From Duganella sacchari (GTDB lineage Bacteria; Pseudomonadota; Gammaproteobacteria; Burkholderiales; Burkholderiaceae_D): 64,000 nt of DNA. Positions 1 through 9,737 of the stretch are shown here, piece by piece; within the stretch, counting starts at the first letter, position 1; each line of letters begins with the position of its first letter. The notes under the pieces are model-generated. The model searched no databases, was not told the DNA's origin, and was given only the letters and a program-made list of their open reading frames with translations. Position numbers and translations under genes: made by a program. The DNA lies in the NCBI RefSeq assembly GCF_900143065.1, contig NZ_FRCX01000003.1:434001-498000 (forward strand), written 5' to 3'.

Positions 1-2
1 GC

Positions 3-332
3 CGGGTGGCGGCAGAGGGCTTGCACAACTCCTGCCTGTACAGCGCCGGCGCGTTCGAGTTCGATGACCAGCAAGGCCCGCTGCGCGACCGCCTGCACCG
101 TGGCGTCGAAGCCTGGCGGGCTTCGTTGCGCAAGACCATCCTGCAAGCCATGGAGCTGGGCCATCTGCGGCCGGACACCGATGCCGGCCAGCTGGTGTAT
201 GAAATCTACAGCCTGGTCGTGGGGCTGATCCATGACACCCGCTTCCTGCACGACGAACAGGCGCGGCGCCATATGCAGCGCGCCTTCAGCCGGCTGATAT
301 CGACCTACAAGAGCTTCAACGATCTGGAATAA
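3..332 (+). CDS. TetR-family transcriptional regulator, C-terminal part (truncated by window edge)
   Basis: The frame is open from the first bases of the window, so the DNA-binding N-terminus lies upstream and only about 109 residues are seen. The visible part is an all-helical ligand-binding/dimerisation half typical of TetR repressors: a segment with RDRLHRGVEAWRASLRKTI, a second around LRPDTDAGQLVYEIYSLVVGL, and a last helix with ARRHMQRAFSRLI. The effector ligand and target genes cannot be read from this part. It is followed at once by an intrinsic terminator, so it ends its own transcript. The assignment rests on overall helix pattern and remembered family resemblance; without the helix-turn-helix it is probable rather than certain. 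Confidence 0.65.
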   Translation, partial: RVAAEGLHNSCLYSAGAFEFDDQQGPLRDRLHRGVEAWRASLRKTILQAMELGHLRPDTDAGQLVYEIYSLVVGLIHDTRFLHDEQARRHMQRAFSRLISTYKSFNDLE

Positions 333-339
333 ACCCCGG

Positions 340-366
340 TGCGCCGCAGTGGACGGCGCATTTTTT
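340..366 (+). terminator. Intrinsic terminator after the TetR gene
   Basis: A perfect 7-bp stem, TGCCGCG-type arms (TGCGCCG at 340-346 and CGGCGCA at 354-360) with a 7-nt loop, is followed directly by six T residues at 361-366. It starts 8 bases after the TAA stop. Confidence 0.85.
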
Positions 367-408
367 ACAGCTAATTTCGCACGGGTGTGCGAAACAGAGG
401 AGAACACG

Positions 409-522
409 ATGTTTGCTTTGCTGTTGCTGATTCCCGCTGCGGCCTACCTGTTGTGGCGCAGTCCGCTGGGCCAGGTGCTGCGGTCGCTGCCGAACAACAA
501 TGATGATTTTGTCCTGTTCTGA
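409..522 (+). CDS. Small single-pass membrane peptide (37 aa)
   Basis: A 37-codon reading frame begins at an ATG preceded by a good ribosome binding site (AGAGGAGA, about 7 bases upstream). Residues 2-15 are almost wholly hydrophobic (FALLLLIPAAAYLLW), forming one short membrane segment, followed by a basic stretch and the tail LPNNNDDFVLF. The Asn-rich acidic tail resembles, from memory, the conserved ending of small single-membrane-span proteins of the PA3371 type; this likeness was not checked. It lies alone between the TetR terminator and the next gene. Function unknown. The strong RBS, membrane segment and lack of an antisense rival support a real gene. Confidence 0.6.
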   Translation: MFALLLLIPAAAYLLWRSPLGQVLRSLPNNNDDFVLF

Positions 523-548
523 AGGGCACTTTTTGTTAGACTCGCGGC

Positions 549-1544
549 ATGACTACGAGCCCCAACGATAACGCCAGCCTGCTGGCCCGCATTGCCCAGA
601 CCACCCGGCCGAACCTGGTCGTCACCATCGGTTACGGCGACGAATTGCCGGTGTTCCGCCACGCGCGCGCGCTGTGGCAGTTTTATATGTGCCATTTCCC
701 CGGCATCGAAGTCATCTTCGTGCGCTGGTCGGACAAGCTGAAGCGCGGCGAGGTCATGTCCGACGGCCACGACCTGCTGGTCGGCATCGGCGGCGACTTC
801 CAGGGCGCGGCAGGCTATAACACCAGCGGCGTGTGGTCGCAGTCGGAAAACGCGCGCTGGATTTACCGCCAGGTGCTGGTGCAGGACTACCTGCTGCGCA
901 CGCGCGATGCGCCGTTCTTCCTGTACCAGACCACGATTACCTCGGTGGTGGATTTCCGCGGCCTGTGCACGGTGCTGGACCACATCGCGCCGGAGAATTG
1001 CTTTGCCGGTCCGGTGGGCCGCCTGAATGCGCCGGAAGCGTTTGCCGGCCTGACCTTCATCAGCGGCGCCAGCGCACTGATGTCGCGCGATGTGCTGGTG
1101 CGTATGCGCGAGCGCTATGATCCCAGCCACGTCTACGCCTCCTTGCCCAACGATATCTGGCAGGCAGCCGTGCTGCATGACGTGCCGCGCCAGGCGCTGC
1201 CGACCTTTAACTTTGTCCGGCCACGCGCACCGCGCGCCGACGCCAGCTACCTCTACGCATTGGCAACGCAGCTGCTGCAGCAGGGCCAGTACCACTTCCG
1301 CATCAAGACCGTGGCGCCGGAAGACGCGGCCGGCCGCCGTGAAGACATCGATCCGTGGATCATGCTGCGCATCATGGAGGCGATCCTGGACAGCGAACAT
1401 ACGCCAGCCGCCACGCTGACCATGATCGACAAGGTGCGCCGCCTGACCGACGGCGGCGCCGGCGGTCCGATTGAACCGCGCCGCGCCGCGCCCGTGCACA
1501 TCGGTCCGCGCGACTTTGCCATGAACGACGGCGAACTCGCTTAA
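549..1544 (+). CDS. Hypothetical protein, possibly glycosyltransferase-like (331 aa)
   Basis: The 331-residue protein has no signal peptide or membrane segment. Residues about 20-60 (NLVVTIGYGDELPVFRHAR, then GIEVIFVRWSD) look like an alpha/beta nucleotide-sugar type fold, and the middle part around FISGASALMSRDVLVRM followed by LPNDIWQAAVL resembles the 'SGA...lS.d' and acidic 'ED/ND' region of Fringe/GT31-like glycosyltransferases. A clear DxD metal site is not evident, so the function is only a suggestion. The start at 549 follows closely on the small membrane peptide gene without an obvious strong RBS. The 3' end overlaps the oppositely oriented aldehyde dehydrogenase gene by 4 bases. Confidence 0.7.
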   Translation: MTTSPNDNASLLARIAQTTRPNLVVTIGYGDELPVFRHARALWQFYMCHFPGIEVIFVRWSDKLKRGEVMSDGHDLLVGIGGDFQGAAGYNTSGVWSQSENARWIYRQVLVQDYLLRTRDAPFFLYQTTITSVVDFRGLCTVLDHIAPENCFAGPVGRLNAPEAFAGLTFISGASALMSRDVLVRMRERYDPSHVYASLPNDIWQAAVLHDVPRQALPTFNFVRPRAPRADASYLYALATQLLQQGQYHFRIKTVAPEDAAGRREDIDPWIMLRIMEAILDSEHTPAATLTMIDKVRRLTDGGAGGPIEPRRAAPVHIGPRDFAMNDGELA

Positions 1545-2974
1545 CGGTACTGCGCCGCTTCACCCAGTATGGCTTTCGGCTCCAGGTAGGCGTCCAGTCC
1601 GTAGGGGCCGAATTCGCGGCCGATGCCGGATTGTTTGAAGCCGCCGAACGGCGCGATGAGGTCATCGTGGATGCCGTTGATGTGCACCCGGCCGGCCACC
1701 AGCTGGTGCGCCACGCGGTTGGCGCGCGCCAGGTCGGTGGAGCTGATGTAGGCTTGCAGGCCATAGGGCGTGCCGTTGGCGATGGCGATTGCTTCCTCCT
1801 CCGTTTCATAGCGCATGATGGACAGTACCGGGCCGAAGATTTCTTCTTTGGCGATGGTCATGGTTGGCGTCACGCCAGCGAACACCGTGGGTTTGACGAA
1901 GTAGCCTGCTTCCAGTCCTGCCGGCTTGCCCAGGCCGCCCGTCACCAGTTCCGCGCCTTCCTCGATGCCGGTGCGGATGTAGTGCTGCACGCGCTCATAC
2001 TGCTGGTGTGTGACGATGGGGCCGAGCGTGACGGCCGCGTCGTGCGGATCGCCCACCACCACAGCCTCCGCCGCCATTTTGGCCAGCCGCTTCACCTCGT
2101 CCAGCCGGTGGCTGGGCACCAGCAGGCGCGAGCCGGCGATGCAGGCCTGGCCATTGTTCATGTAGCAGGCCGCCACCGCCATCGGGATCGCCCTGGCGAA
2201 ATCGGCATCGTCCAGAATGAGGTTGGCGCTTTTGCCGCCCAGTTCCAGCGTCACGCGCTTCATGGTGTCCACACCGAGACGGGCGATGTGCTTGCCGACC
2301 GGCGTGGAGCCGGTGAAGGAAATCTTGGTGATATCGGGATGGGTGCTCAGTTCCGCACCCACCACGTCACCGCGGCCGTTGACGATGTTGACTACGCCCG
2401 GCGGCAGGTCGGCTGCATGGAAGCATTCGGCCAGTATCTGATTCTGGCGCGCGCTCAATTCACTGGGTTTGACCACCACCGTGCAACCAGCTGCGATGGC
2501 GGTAGCGACCTTGTTGGCGATGAACCAGGCGCTGGAATTCCAGGGCGTGATGATGCCGACCACACCCACCGGCTCCAGCACCACCGTGGACTTGTTGATG
2601 GTCTTGACGTATGCGTGGTCGTCCATGACCTGCTTCACATCCAAAAACATATGGGCGGTGTAGCGCGAGCGGGCCACGCTGGTGTTGTGTGGGCCGCCGT
2701 ATTCCTCCACCAGCGCGGCTGCCGCTTCATCGGCACGCGCCAGGACGGCGTCATGCAGGCGTTGCAGCATCGCGCCGCGCTGCGCCTTGGTGGTGCGCGA
2801 GAAGGCCGGGAAGGACGCCTTGGCGGCAGCGATGGCCCGGCGCGCGTCTTCCGCATCGCCGAGGCGTACCTGGCCCGCCAGCTGGCCGGTGCTGGGGTTG
2901 AGCAGGTCAAACATCTCGGCGCCGTGCGGCGTGACGAACTGGCCGTTGATGTAGATGTGGTCGATGGTGTACAT
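1541..2974 (-). CDS. NAD(P)-dependent aldehyde dehydrogenase family protein
   Basis: This 477-residue cytosolic enzyme would oxidise an aldehyde to the carboxylic acid with NAD(P)+. All hallmarks are present: the cofactor-site PWN (N146), the general base in TLELGGK (E244), the catalytic cysteine in NNGQACIAG (C278) and the C-terminal EEIFGPVLS motif. Length fits the ALDH superfamily. The N-terminus IYINGQFVTPHG is the usual first strand. The substrate cannot be assigned from sequence; such stand-alone ALDHs are often annotated generically. The start has an AAGGAG-like site just upstream (complement of tccttat near 2984). It stands alone, divergent from the DUF885 gene across a 201-bp region in which I see no clear operator. 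Confidence 0.92.
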   Translation of the reverse strand: MYTIDHIYINGQFVTPHGAEMFDLLNPSTGQLAGQVRLGDAEDARRAIAAAKASFPAFSRTTKAQRGAMLQRLHDAVLARADEAAAALVEEYGGPHNTSVARSRYTAHMFLDVKQVMDDHAYVKTINKSTVVLEPVGVVGIITPWNSSAWFIANKVATAIAAGCTVVVKPSELSARQNQILAECFHAADLPPGVVNIVNGRGDVVGAELSTHPDITKISFTGSTPVGKHIARLGVDTMKRVTLELGGKSANLILDDADFARAIPMAVAACYMNNGQACIAGSRLLVPSHRLDEVKRLAKMAAEAVVVGDPHDAAVTLGPIVTHQQYERVQHYIRTGIEEGAELVTGGLGKPAGLEAGYFVKPTVFAGVTPTMTIAKEEIFGPVLSIMRYETEEEAIAIANGTPYGLQAYISSTDLARANRVAHQLVAGRVHINGIHDDLIAPFGGFKQSGIGREFGPYGLDAYLEPKAILGEAAQYR

Positions 2975-3175
2975 GGCAGCTCCTTATGGGGAATAGAGGA
3001 TAGGGATGCAGCCATTCTAGGAATCCGTGGTTGCGCGCATCAGTGGGATTCCTGCAGCATGGTTGCCTGATTCTGCATTCCATGCCGGCGTTTTGGCATT
3101 TCGTCACATTTCGCGGGCGGCTGGCAATCTGCCACGCTACAGTGCACGCTCAACATTTTTATAAGATAGGCCGAC

Positions 3176-4978
3176 ATGACAACGACTACCCGTATCGGCG
3201 CTGCCAGCGCCCTGCTGTTCTCCCTGATCCTGGGCGTGGCCCATGCCGACACCGCCGCTCCCGACCTGGAAGCGCGCCGCACGGCGTTGAATAGTCTGCT
3301 CAAGGAGCAGTGGGAATACACCATGCGCTCCAGCCCCGAATGGGCGTCGCTGTTGGGCGACAAGCGCTATAACGACAAATGGTCGGACTTCTCGCAGGCC
3401 GGCATCGAGGCAGATCTCAAGGCCAGCGCCGATTTCCTCAAGCGCTTCGAGGCGGTCGATACCACCGGCTTCCCGCTGCAGGAACAGCTGAACCGCGAGC
3501 TGATGGTGCGCCAGCTGCGCCAGAATCTGGACGGCGCCCGCTTCAAGGACTGGGAGATGCCACTGGCGCAGAACTCCGGCATCCATATCGATGGTCCCAT
3601 GATTATCTCGGCGCTGAACTTTGAAACCGTCAAGGACTACGAAGACTACATCAAGCGCCTGCACGCGCTGCCCAAGCTGTTCGAGGAAACCCGCGTCCAG
3701 ATGGACAAGGGTGTCAAGGATGGCCTGATGCCGCCGAAATTCCTGATCCCGAAAATCGTCAAGCAATGCGAAGACGTGGCGGCCATGAAGCCCGCCGATT
3801 CGCCGTACGCCGAACCGCTGAAGAAGATGCCCAAGGATTTCTCGGCAGCCGATAAAGAGCGCCTGACCAAGGAAATTCTGGCCGCAGTGAAAACCGATGT
3901 CGCACCGGCCTACAAAAAGCTGGCGGTCTACACCAAGACCAAATACCTGCCGCATGGCCGCACGGAAGTGGGCATGTGGTCGCTGCCGGACGGCGTGGCA
4001 CGCTACAACTTCAAGGCGCAGTCCTCGACCACCACCGAGATGTCGGCGGAACAGATCCACCAGCTGGGCCTGTCGGAAGTCGCACGCATCGAAGGCCAGA
4101 TGCTGGAAACCGCGAAGAAGCTGGGTTACAAGGATCTGAAGTCGTTCAACAAGGCGGTGGAAGCCAATCCGGCGCTGCATCCGAAATCGCGCCAGGAGAT
4201 CATCGACCTGTATCAGAAATACACGGACCAGATGTACACCCAGCTGTCCAACCAGTTTGGGGTGCTGCCGAAGAATAAGGTGGAGATCAAGCCGGTGGAG
4301 GAGTTCCGCGAGAAGGGCGCTTCCGCTGCGGCCTATATGCCAGGTTCGCCGGACGGTAAACGTCCAGGCCGCGTGATGGTCAATACCGGCGATTTCGCCA
4401 AGCGCTCCACCATCGATATCGAAACCACCGCGCTGCATGAAGGCGTGCCGGGCCACCACATGCAGCTGACCATCGCGCAGGAGATCCAGGGCCTGCCGGA
4501 CTTCCGCCAGCAAGGCAATTACACCGCGTATGCGGAAGGCTGGGCGCTGTACTCGGAACGTCTGGGCGAAGAGCTGGGCTTCTACAAAGACCCTTACAGC
4601 TACTACGGCCATTTGCAGGATGAGATGCTGCGCGCGATCCGTCTGGTGGTGGACACCGGCCTGCATTACAAGAAGTGGAACCGCCAGCAGGTGGTGGACT
4701 TCTTCCACGCGCATTCGGGCATCGGCGAAGTGGAAGTGCAGAGCGAGACGGACCGCTACATCGTCTGGCCAGGCCAGGCGCTGGGCTACAAGATCGGCCA
4801 GCTGAAGATCCTCGAACTGCGTGACTACGCGCGCAAGGAACTGGGTGACCGCTTCGACATCCGCAAATTCCACGACCAGGTGTTAGGCGCTGGCGCCTTG
4901 CCGATGGACGTGCTGGAATCGCACATCAAGGATTGGGTCGCAACGGAGAAGAAGACCGTCGCAAATCAATCTTCGTAA
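3176..4978 (+). CDS. Exported DUF885-family zinc metallohydrolase
   Basis: The 600-residue protein starts with a classical Sec signal peptide (basic TTTTR, hydrophobic core, AHA cleavage site near residue 24), so it acts in the periplasm or outside. The DUF885 signature is the HEGVPGHH motif at residues 421-428 (HExxxGHH metal ligands), followed by the ayaEGWALYsERLGEELG segment that supplies further acidic ligands. DUF885 proteins are putative metallopeptidases/carboxypeptidase-like enzymes; the physiological substrate is not known here. The last 53 bases overlap the end of the convergent gene on the other strand. Length and motif match the family well. Confidence 0.9.
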   Translation: MTTTTRIGAASALLFSLILGVAHADTAAPDLEARRTALNSLLKEQWEYTMRSSPEWASLLGDKRYNDKWSDFSQAGIEADLKASADFLKRFEAVDTTGFPLQEQLNRELMVRQLRQNLDGARFKDWEMPLAQNSGIHIDGPMIISALNFETVKDYEDYIKRLHALPKLFEETRVQMDKGVKDGLMPPKFLIPKIVKQCEDVAAMKPADSPYAEPLKKMPKDFSAADKERLTKEILAAVKTDVAPAYKKLAVYTKTKYLPHGRTEVGMWSLPDGVARYNFKAQSSTTTEMSAEQIHQLGLSEVARIEGQMLETAKKLGYKDLKSFNKAVEANPALHPKSRQEIIDLYQKYTDQMYTQLSNQFGVLPKNKVEIKPVEEFREKGASAAAYMPGSPDGKRPGRVMVNTGDFAKRSTIDIETTALHEGVPGHHMQLTIAQEIQGLPDFRQQGNYTAYAEGWALYSERLGEELGFYKDPYSYYGHLQDEMLRAIRLVVDTGLHYKKWNRQQVVDFFHAHSGIGEVEVQSETDRYIVWPGQALGYKIGQLKILELRDYARKELGDRFDIRKFHDQVLGAGALPMDVLESHIKDWVATEKKTVANQSS

Positions 4979-5813
4979 CCCACCAGGCCTTGTTGCGGAA
5001 AGTGAAGTCAAGGGCGCCGATGGCGACGACCTTGCCTTCACTGGCCGAGACTTCGCCCGCCTTGGGCAACGTGGTCAGATCGGGATTGTTGTGGCCCAGC
5101 GCATCCAGCGCCTGCAGCAGCACGACATCATCGCGCTTCAGCGCAGCGCAGGCGCCATACTGGTCGCAGACCTGCACCGGGAAGGCGATGAAGCGCGCCG
5201 CGCGGTCCAGCATGTCCTCGTTGCCCAGGTAGTTGAATACCCACCCCGCCGCATCGGCCAGCTCGCGTGCACGCGCCAGTACGGCGTCGTTTTCCTGTCT
5301 GATCTCTTCCCGCATGGAGCGGCCCTGGCCATACAGCATGTCGTCCACACGCCAGCCAGCGTCCTCTTTTACCAGCACGTAGCGGATCTGGCGCTCATAG
5401 GCTGAGCCCATATCGGGATAGACGTTGAACGTGGCTTCCACGGTGTTCTCGCCAACGCGCGCCACCTGGAAGTGCGAGCGCTCGAAATCCAGGCTGGGTG
5501 GCACTTCCTGCGTATCGAGGAACACATCGCCATCGGCGCCATAACCGCAGATATCGTCGCCGCGCGACAGGCTGTCGCACAGCTGGAGGTTGGCGTCGAC
5601 CAGCGCTTCCAGCTCGGCAGAGTAGAAAGCACCGGCAGGCAGCTGGCTGGCCTGGCGGATCTCCGGCCGTGCCATATGGTCTTTGTAGAAATTGGTGATG
5701 AGGTCCAGCTGCTGCTGTTTCTCCGACCAGGCTTTATCCGCCAGCAGACCAATCGCGGCAAAGGCGAACAAGCCCACGCCGATCGGCAGCAGTCGCTTCT
5801 TGTTGATGTTCAT
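4926..5813 (-). CDS. Membrane-anchored hypothetical protein (295 aa)
   Basis: The protein has a basic N-terminus and one hydrophobic segment (LLPIGVGLFAFAAIGLLA, about residues 9-26) without a clear cleavage site, so it is probably anchored in the inner membrane with its body in the periplasm. The body carries six or more cysteines in short pairs (CDSLSRGDDIC, CDQYGAC) compatible with disulphides and a region resembling DUF3828-type domains (ERQIRYVLVKEDAGWRVDDMLY), seen in small exported proteins of unknown role. Its start codon overlaps the stop of the AraC gene by 4 bases, so the two are translationally coupled and probably one operon. Function unknown. Confidence 0.78.
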   Translation of the reverse strand: MNINKKRLLPIGVGLFAFAAIGLLADKAWSEKQQQLDLITNFYKDHMARPEIRQASQLPAGAFYSAELEALVDANLQLCDSLSRGDDICGYGADGDVFLDTQEVPPSLDFERSHFQVARVGENTVEATFNVYPDMGSAYERQIRYVLVKEDAGWRVDDMLYGQGRSMREEIRQENDAVLARARELADAAGWVFNYLGNEDMLDRAARFIAFPVQVCDQYGACAALKRDDVVLLQALDALGHNNPDLTTLPKAGEVSASEGKVVAIGALDFTFRNKAWWVTKIDLRRSSSPLRPNP

Positions 5814-6712
5814 GGCGTAGTCCGGAGTTTCTTCATGTCTTGCATAGGCGGTGCACCAAACAGGCGGCGGTATTCGCGGCTGAATTGCGATGCGCTTTCG
5901 TAGCCGACCTGGTAGGCGGCCGTAGTGGCATCGACATCGCCCTTCAGCAGCAGCGTGCGTGCCGCCTGCAGGCGCAGCTGCTTTTGATACTGCATCGGTC
6001 CCATCGTGGTCACGGCCTTGAAGCGGTGGTGCAGGCTGGAGATGCTCATGTTGGTGGCCTGCGCCAGTTCCTCCACTTTCACCGCCCGGTCGTAATGCTC
6101 CCTGAGCCAGGCGATGGCCTTGCTGATGCCGCGGTCCTGCTGGTCCAGCACAATGTTCTGGTACAGCTGGCGGCCGTCAGCGCCGGTCAGCATGCGGTAG
6201 ATGATTTCGCGTTTCAATCCCACCGACAGAAACGCCGCTTCGGCTGCTGGCGCTTGCAGTAAGCGCACCAGCTGGTACAAGCTCTCCTGCAAGGCGTCGT
6301 CGGTTTTGCCAACGAAGGCGCCGCGCACCGGTTCCTGCGTATCGATGGCGATTTTCGCCTCCAGCACGATGGCTGCGATTTCCTGCGGATCGAGTTCGAT
6401 ATTGAGCAGCAGGTAGGGCTTGTCCGGCGTGGCGTTGACGATGTGTCCTGCGGCCGGCATGTCCACCGACACCACCAGGTATTCACCGGGGCCGTAATCG
6501 AGGATGTCCTCGGCCAGATGCACGCGCTTCTGGCCTTGCAGGATCACGCAGCACGAGGGTTTGAGGACGCCGCGCGTGACCGGCGTGGGATGCGATGAAC
6601 GCAGCAGCGACAGAAACGGAATCGCCGTCGCCACCCGCTGTTCATCCAGCACATGGCGCTGGACGAGATCGATCATGTGATCGAGGCGGGTGGGCGAAGG
6701 ATCCCGTTTCAT
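5810..6712 (-). CDS. AraC-family transcriptional regulator with N-terminal AraC_N cupin domain
   Basis: A 300-residue activator-type protein. Residues about 15-180 form the AraC_N ligand-binding domain (PSCCVILQGQKRVHLAEDILDYGPGEYL), and the last 100 residues carry two helix-turn-helix units (VEELAQATNMSISSLHHRFK and the second ending in YESASQFSREYRRLFG). It lies 8 bases downstream of uvrA on the same strand and overlaps the following gene. Family members of this architecture usually regulate a neighbouring oxidoreductase or transport gene; here the only coupled gene is the anchored hypothetical protein. The inducer is unknown. Confidence 0.9.
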   Translation of the reverse strand: MKRDPSPTRLDHMIDLVQRHVLDEQRVATAIPFLSLLRSSHPTPVTRGVLKPSCCVILQGQKRVHLAEDILDYGPGEYLVVSVDMPAAGHIVNATPDKPYLLLNIELDPQEIAAIVLEAKIAIDTQEPVRGAFVGKTDDALQESLYQLVRLLQAPAAEAAFLSVGLKREIIYRMLTGADGRQLYQNIVLDQQDRGISKAIAWLREHYDRAVKVEELAQATNMSISSLHHRFKAVTTMGPMQYQKQLRLQAARTLLLKGDVDATTAAYQVGYESASQFSREYRRLFGAPPMQDMKKLRTTP

Positions 6713-6720
6713 GGCATGGC

Positions 6721-9567
6721 TTACTTCAGCAGCGGCACCAGGTATTTACCGGTCACGCTGGCTGCGTTGGCCGCCACTTCTTCCGGCGAACCGCTGGCGA
6801 TGATCTTGCCGCCGCCCGCACCGCCTTCCGGACCCAGGTCGACGATCCAGTCAGCGGTCTTGATCACATCGAGGTTGTGCTCGATGATGACCAGCGTGTT
6901 GCCCTGGTCGCGCAGACGGTGGATCACTTTCAGCAGCAGGTCGATATCGTGGAAGTGCAGGCCGGTGGTCGGCTCGTCCAGGATGTACAGCGTGCGGCCC
7001 GTGTCGCGCTTGGACAGCTCCAGCGACAGCTTGACGCGCTGCGCTTCGCCGCCCGACAGCGTGGTCGCGCTCTGACCCAGCTTGATGTAGCCCAGGCCCA
7101 CGTCGAGCAGTGTGTGCAGCTTGCGCGCGATCAGCGGCACCGGCTTGAAGAACTCATGTGCGTCTTCGACCGTCATGTCGAGGATCTCGGTAATGTTCTT
7201 GCCCTTGTACTGCACTTCCAGCGTTTCGCGGTTATAGCGCTTGCCGTGGCAGACGTCGCACGGCACGTACACGTCCGGCAGGAAGTGCATCTCGACCTTG
7301 ATCACGCCATCGCCCTGGCAGGCTTCGCAGCGGCCGCCCTTGACGTTGAAGGAGAATCGGCCGGCGCTGTAGCCGCGCTCTTTCGCGGTCGGCACCGTGG
7401 CAAACAGGTCGCGGATCGGCGTGAACAGGCCGGTGTAGGTGGCCGGATTCGAACGCGGCGTACGGCCAATCGGCGCCTGGTCGACCGAGATCACCTTGTC
7501 GAAGTGTTCCAGGCCGCTGATGGTGTCGTGCGGCGCAGGTTCGGTCTGCGAACCGTACAGGTGGCGTGACAGGGCCGGGAACAGCGTGTCATTGATCAGC
7601 GTCGATTTGCCGGAGCCGGACACGCCGGTCACGCAGGTCATCAGGCCGACAGGCAGCTTGAGGTTGACCTTTTTCAGGTTGTTGCCGGTGGCGCCGGTGA
7701 TGACCAGCTGCTTGTCCGGATCCGCAACGTGGCGCTTTTTCGGCACGTCGATTTTGCGCGTGCCGCTCAGGTACTGCGCGGTCAGCGACTTCTTGTTCTT
7801 CAGGATGTCTTTGAGCGAACCGGCAGCAATCACTTCGCCGCCATGCACGCCAGCGCCCGGCCCCATGTCGACTACATAGTCGGCAGTGCGGATCGCATCT
7901 TCATCGTGCTCCACCACCAGCACGCTGTTGCCGATGTCGCGCAGGTGCTTGAGCGTGTCGATCAGGCGGTCGTTGTCGCGCTGGTGCAGGCCGATCGATG
8001 GTTCATCGAGCACGTACATCACGCCGGTCAGGCCGGAACCGATCTGCGAGGCCAGGCGGATACGCTGGGCTTCGCCGCCCGACAGCGTATCGGCACTGCG
8101 ATCCAGCGACAGGTAGTCCAGGCCGACGTTGTTGAGGAACTGCAGGCGCGAGATGATTTCCTTGACCACGCGGTCGGCAATCTCTTTCTTCGCGCCTTTG
8201 AGCTTCAGCTGCTCAAAGAAGGACAGCGTTTCGCGCAGTGGCTTCTCGGCGATCTCGTAGATGGCGCGTTCCTGCTTGCCACTGCCGACCTTGACGTAAC
8301 GCGCTTCCACGCGCAGACGCGCACCTTCGCACGATGGGCATTTCTTCTCGTTGATGAATTTGGCCAGTTCCTCTTTCACCGCCATCGAATCGGTTTCGCG
8401 ATAGCGGCGCGCGAGGTTGTTGACCACACCTTCAAAGGTATGCTCCTTGACCACGGTGCGGCCACGCTCATTGATGTAGGTGAACGGGATCTGGGTTTTG
8501 CCGGAACCATGCAGCACGGCTTCCTGTGCAGGCTTCGGCAGCTTCTCGAACGGCAGGTCCAGATCGAATTCGTAGAAGGCCGCCAGGTTGGACAGCATCG
8601 AGAAGTAGAACTGGTTGCGGCGGTCCCACCCTTTCACGGCGCCGGACGCCAGCGACAGGTTGGGGAAGGCGACGATGCGTTTGGGATCGAAGAACTCGAT
8701 GTGGCCAAGGCCGTCGCACTCCGGGCAGGCGCCCATCGGGTTATTGAACGAGAACAGGCGCGGCTCCAGCTCCTGCAGCGAATAGCCGCAGGTGTTGCAG
8801 GCGAACTTGTTGGAGTAGACGTGCTCCGTGCCGTTATCCATTTCCAGCGCCACGGCGCGGCCATCGGCCAGGCGCAGCGCGGTTTCAAAGCTTTCGGCCA
8901 GGCGCTGCTTGATGTCGGCGCCGACCTTCACGCGGTCGATCACCACGTCGATGGTGTGCTTCTCGGTTTTCTTCAGCTTCGGCAGGTCTTCCACTTCGTA
9001 GATCTTGGCGTCATGCGTACCGCTCTGGACGCGGAAGCGGATGAAGCCCTGCGCCTGCATGGCTTCAAACAGGTCGACGTGCTCGCCCTTGCGGTTGGCA
9101 ACCACCGGCGCCAGGATCATCAGCTTGGTGTCTTGCGGCAGGGCCAGCACGGCATCGACCATCTGCGAGACCGTCTGCGCAGCCAGGGCCTGGTCCGGGT
9201 GGTTGATGCAGTAGGGCGTGCCAACGCGCGCATACAGCAGACGCAGGTAGTCGTGGATCTCGGTCACCGTGCCGACGGTTGAACGCGGGTTGTGCGAGGT
9301 GGCTTTCTGCTCGATCGAGATGGCCGGCGACAGGCCTTCAATCAGGTCGACATCCGGCTTTTCCATCAGTTGCAGGAACTGGCGGGCATAGGCCGACAGC
9401 GACTCCACATAGCGGCGCTGGCCTTCGGCATACAGCGTGTCAAATGCCAGCGAGGATTTGCCGGAACCGGACAAGCCGGTAATCACGATCAGCTTGTTGC
9501 GAGGCAGATCGAGATTGATGTTTTTGAGGTTGTGCGTGCGTGCGCCGCGAATGCGGATCTGTTCCAT
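6721..9567 (-). CDS. uvrA: Excinuclease ABC subunit A
   Basis: UvrA is the damage-recognition ATPase of nucleotide excision repair, acting as a dimer that loads UvrB at DNA lesions. The 948-residue product has two ABC ATPase cassettes: Walker [10 protein letters not shown] near residue 32 and GVSGSGKST in the second half, two signature motifs ([14 protein letters not shown] and [14 protein letters not shown]), and zinc-finger cysteines (CNTCGY...CPECDG and CEACQGDG...CDVCHG). I choose ATG at 9567 ([14 protein letters not shown]) because it matches the family N-terminus and has AAAGG 8 bases upstream; an upstream TTG at 9588 lacks an RBS. A LexA-like box lies about 90 bases upstream, consistent with SOS control. 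Confidence 0.98.
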   Translation of the reverse strand: MEQIRIRGARTHNLKNINLDLPRNKLIVITGLSGSGKSSLAFDTLYAEGQRRYVESLSAYARQFLQLMEKPDVDLIEGLSPAISIEQKATSHNPRSTVGTVTEIHDYLRLLYARVGTPYCINHPDQALAAQTVSQMVDAVLALPQDTKLMILAPVVANRKGEHVDLFEAMQAQGFIRFRVQSGTHDAKIYEVEDLPKLKKTEKHTIDVVIDRVKVGADIKQRLAESFETALRLADGRAVALEMDNGTEHVYSNKFACNTCGYSLQELEPRLFSFNNPMGACPECDGLGHIEFFDPKRIVAFPNLSLASGAVKGWDRRNQFYFSMLSNLAAFYEFDLDLPFEKLPKPAQEAVLHGSGKTQIPFTYINERGRTVVKEHTFEGVVNNLARRYRETDSMAVKEELAKFINEKKCPSCEGARLRVEARYVKVGSGKQERAIYEIAEKPLRETLSFFEQLKLKGAKKEIADRVVKEIISRLQFLNNVGLDYLSLDRSADTLSGGEAQRIRLASQIGSGLTGVMYVLDEPSIGLHQRDNDRLIDTLKHLRDIGNSVLVVEHDEDAIRTADYVVDMGPGAGVHGGEVIAAGSLKDILKNKKSLTAQYLSGTRKIDVPKKRHVADPDKQLVITGATGNNLKKVNLKLPVGLMTCVTGVSGSGKSTLINDTLFPALSRHLYGSQTEPAPHDTISGLEHFDKVISVDQAPIGRTPRSNPATYTGLFTPIRDLFATVPTAKERGYSAGRFSFNVKGGRCEACQGDGVIKVEMHFLPDVYVPCDVCHGKRYNRETLEVQYKGKNITEILDMTVEDAHEFFKPVPLIARKLHTLLDVGLGYIKLGQSATTLSGGEAQRVKLSLELSKRDTGRTLYILDEPTTGLHFHDIDLLLKVIHRLRDQGNTLVIIEHNLDVIKTADWIVDLGPEGGAGGGKIIASGSPEEVAANAASVTGKYLVPLLK

Positions 9568-9655
9568 GGATTTGGCCTTTAGAGTCAACCCGTAACTATA
9601 GCTGGGTTTGGATATATGCGCCGACCTCGCGCGAGATCGTCGGGTGGCGGCGCGG

Positions 9656-9675
9656 CACTGTATATAATACCAGTA
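9656..9675 (-). promoter_or_regulatory. LexA (SOS) box upstream of uvrA
   Basis: The 20-mer CACTGTATATAATACCAGTA carries the required CTG at 9658-9660 and CAG at 9671-9673 separated by exactly 10 AT-rich bases, matching the gamma/betaproteobacterial LexA consensus TACTGT(AT)4ACAGTA at most positions. It lies 88 bases before the uvrA start codon. On the minus strand, TATTAT/TATATA sequences within the box could serve as a -10, so LexA binding would block the promoter. Confidence 0.8.
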
Positions 9676-9737
9676 TTTTCTTGCGTTGGTTCAACTGGCG
9701 GACGAAGCGGATAGTTGGGGACGGCTTCGCAAAATAG

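Noticed and set aside
3137-4873. 578-codon antisense frame to the DUF885 gene
   Set aside because: His/Arg/Gln-rich shadow with no recognisable domain, opposite a well-supported gene.
9565-9588. TTG start for uvrA at 9588
   Set aside because: No RBS and seven residues beyond the family N-terminus; ATG 9567 fits both.
9540-9737. 65-codon frame across the uvrA promoter
   Set aside because: No RBS; it crosses the uvrA start and the LexA box.
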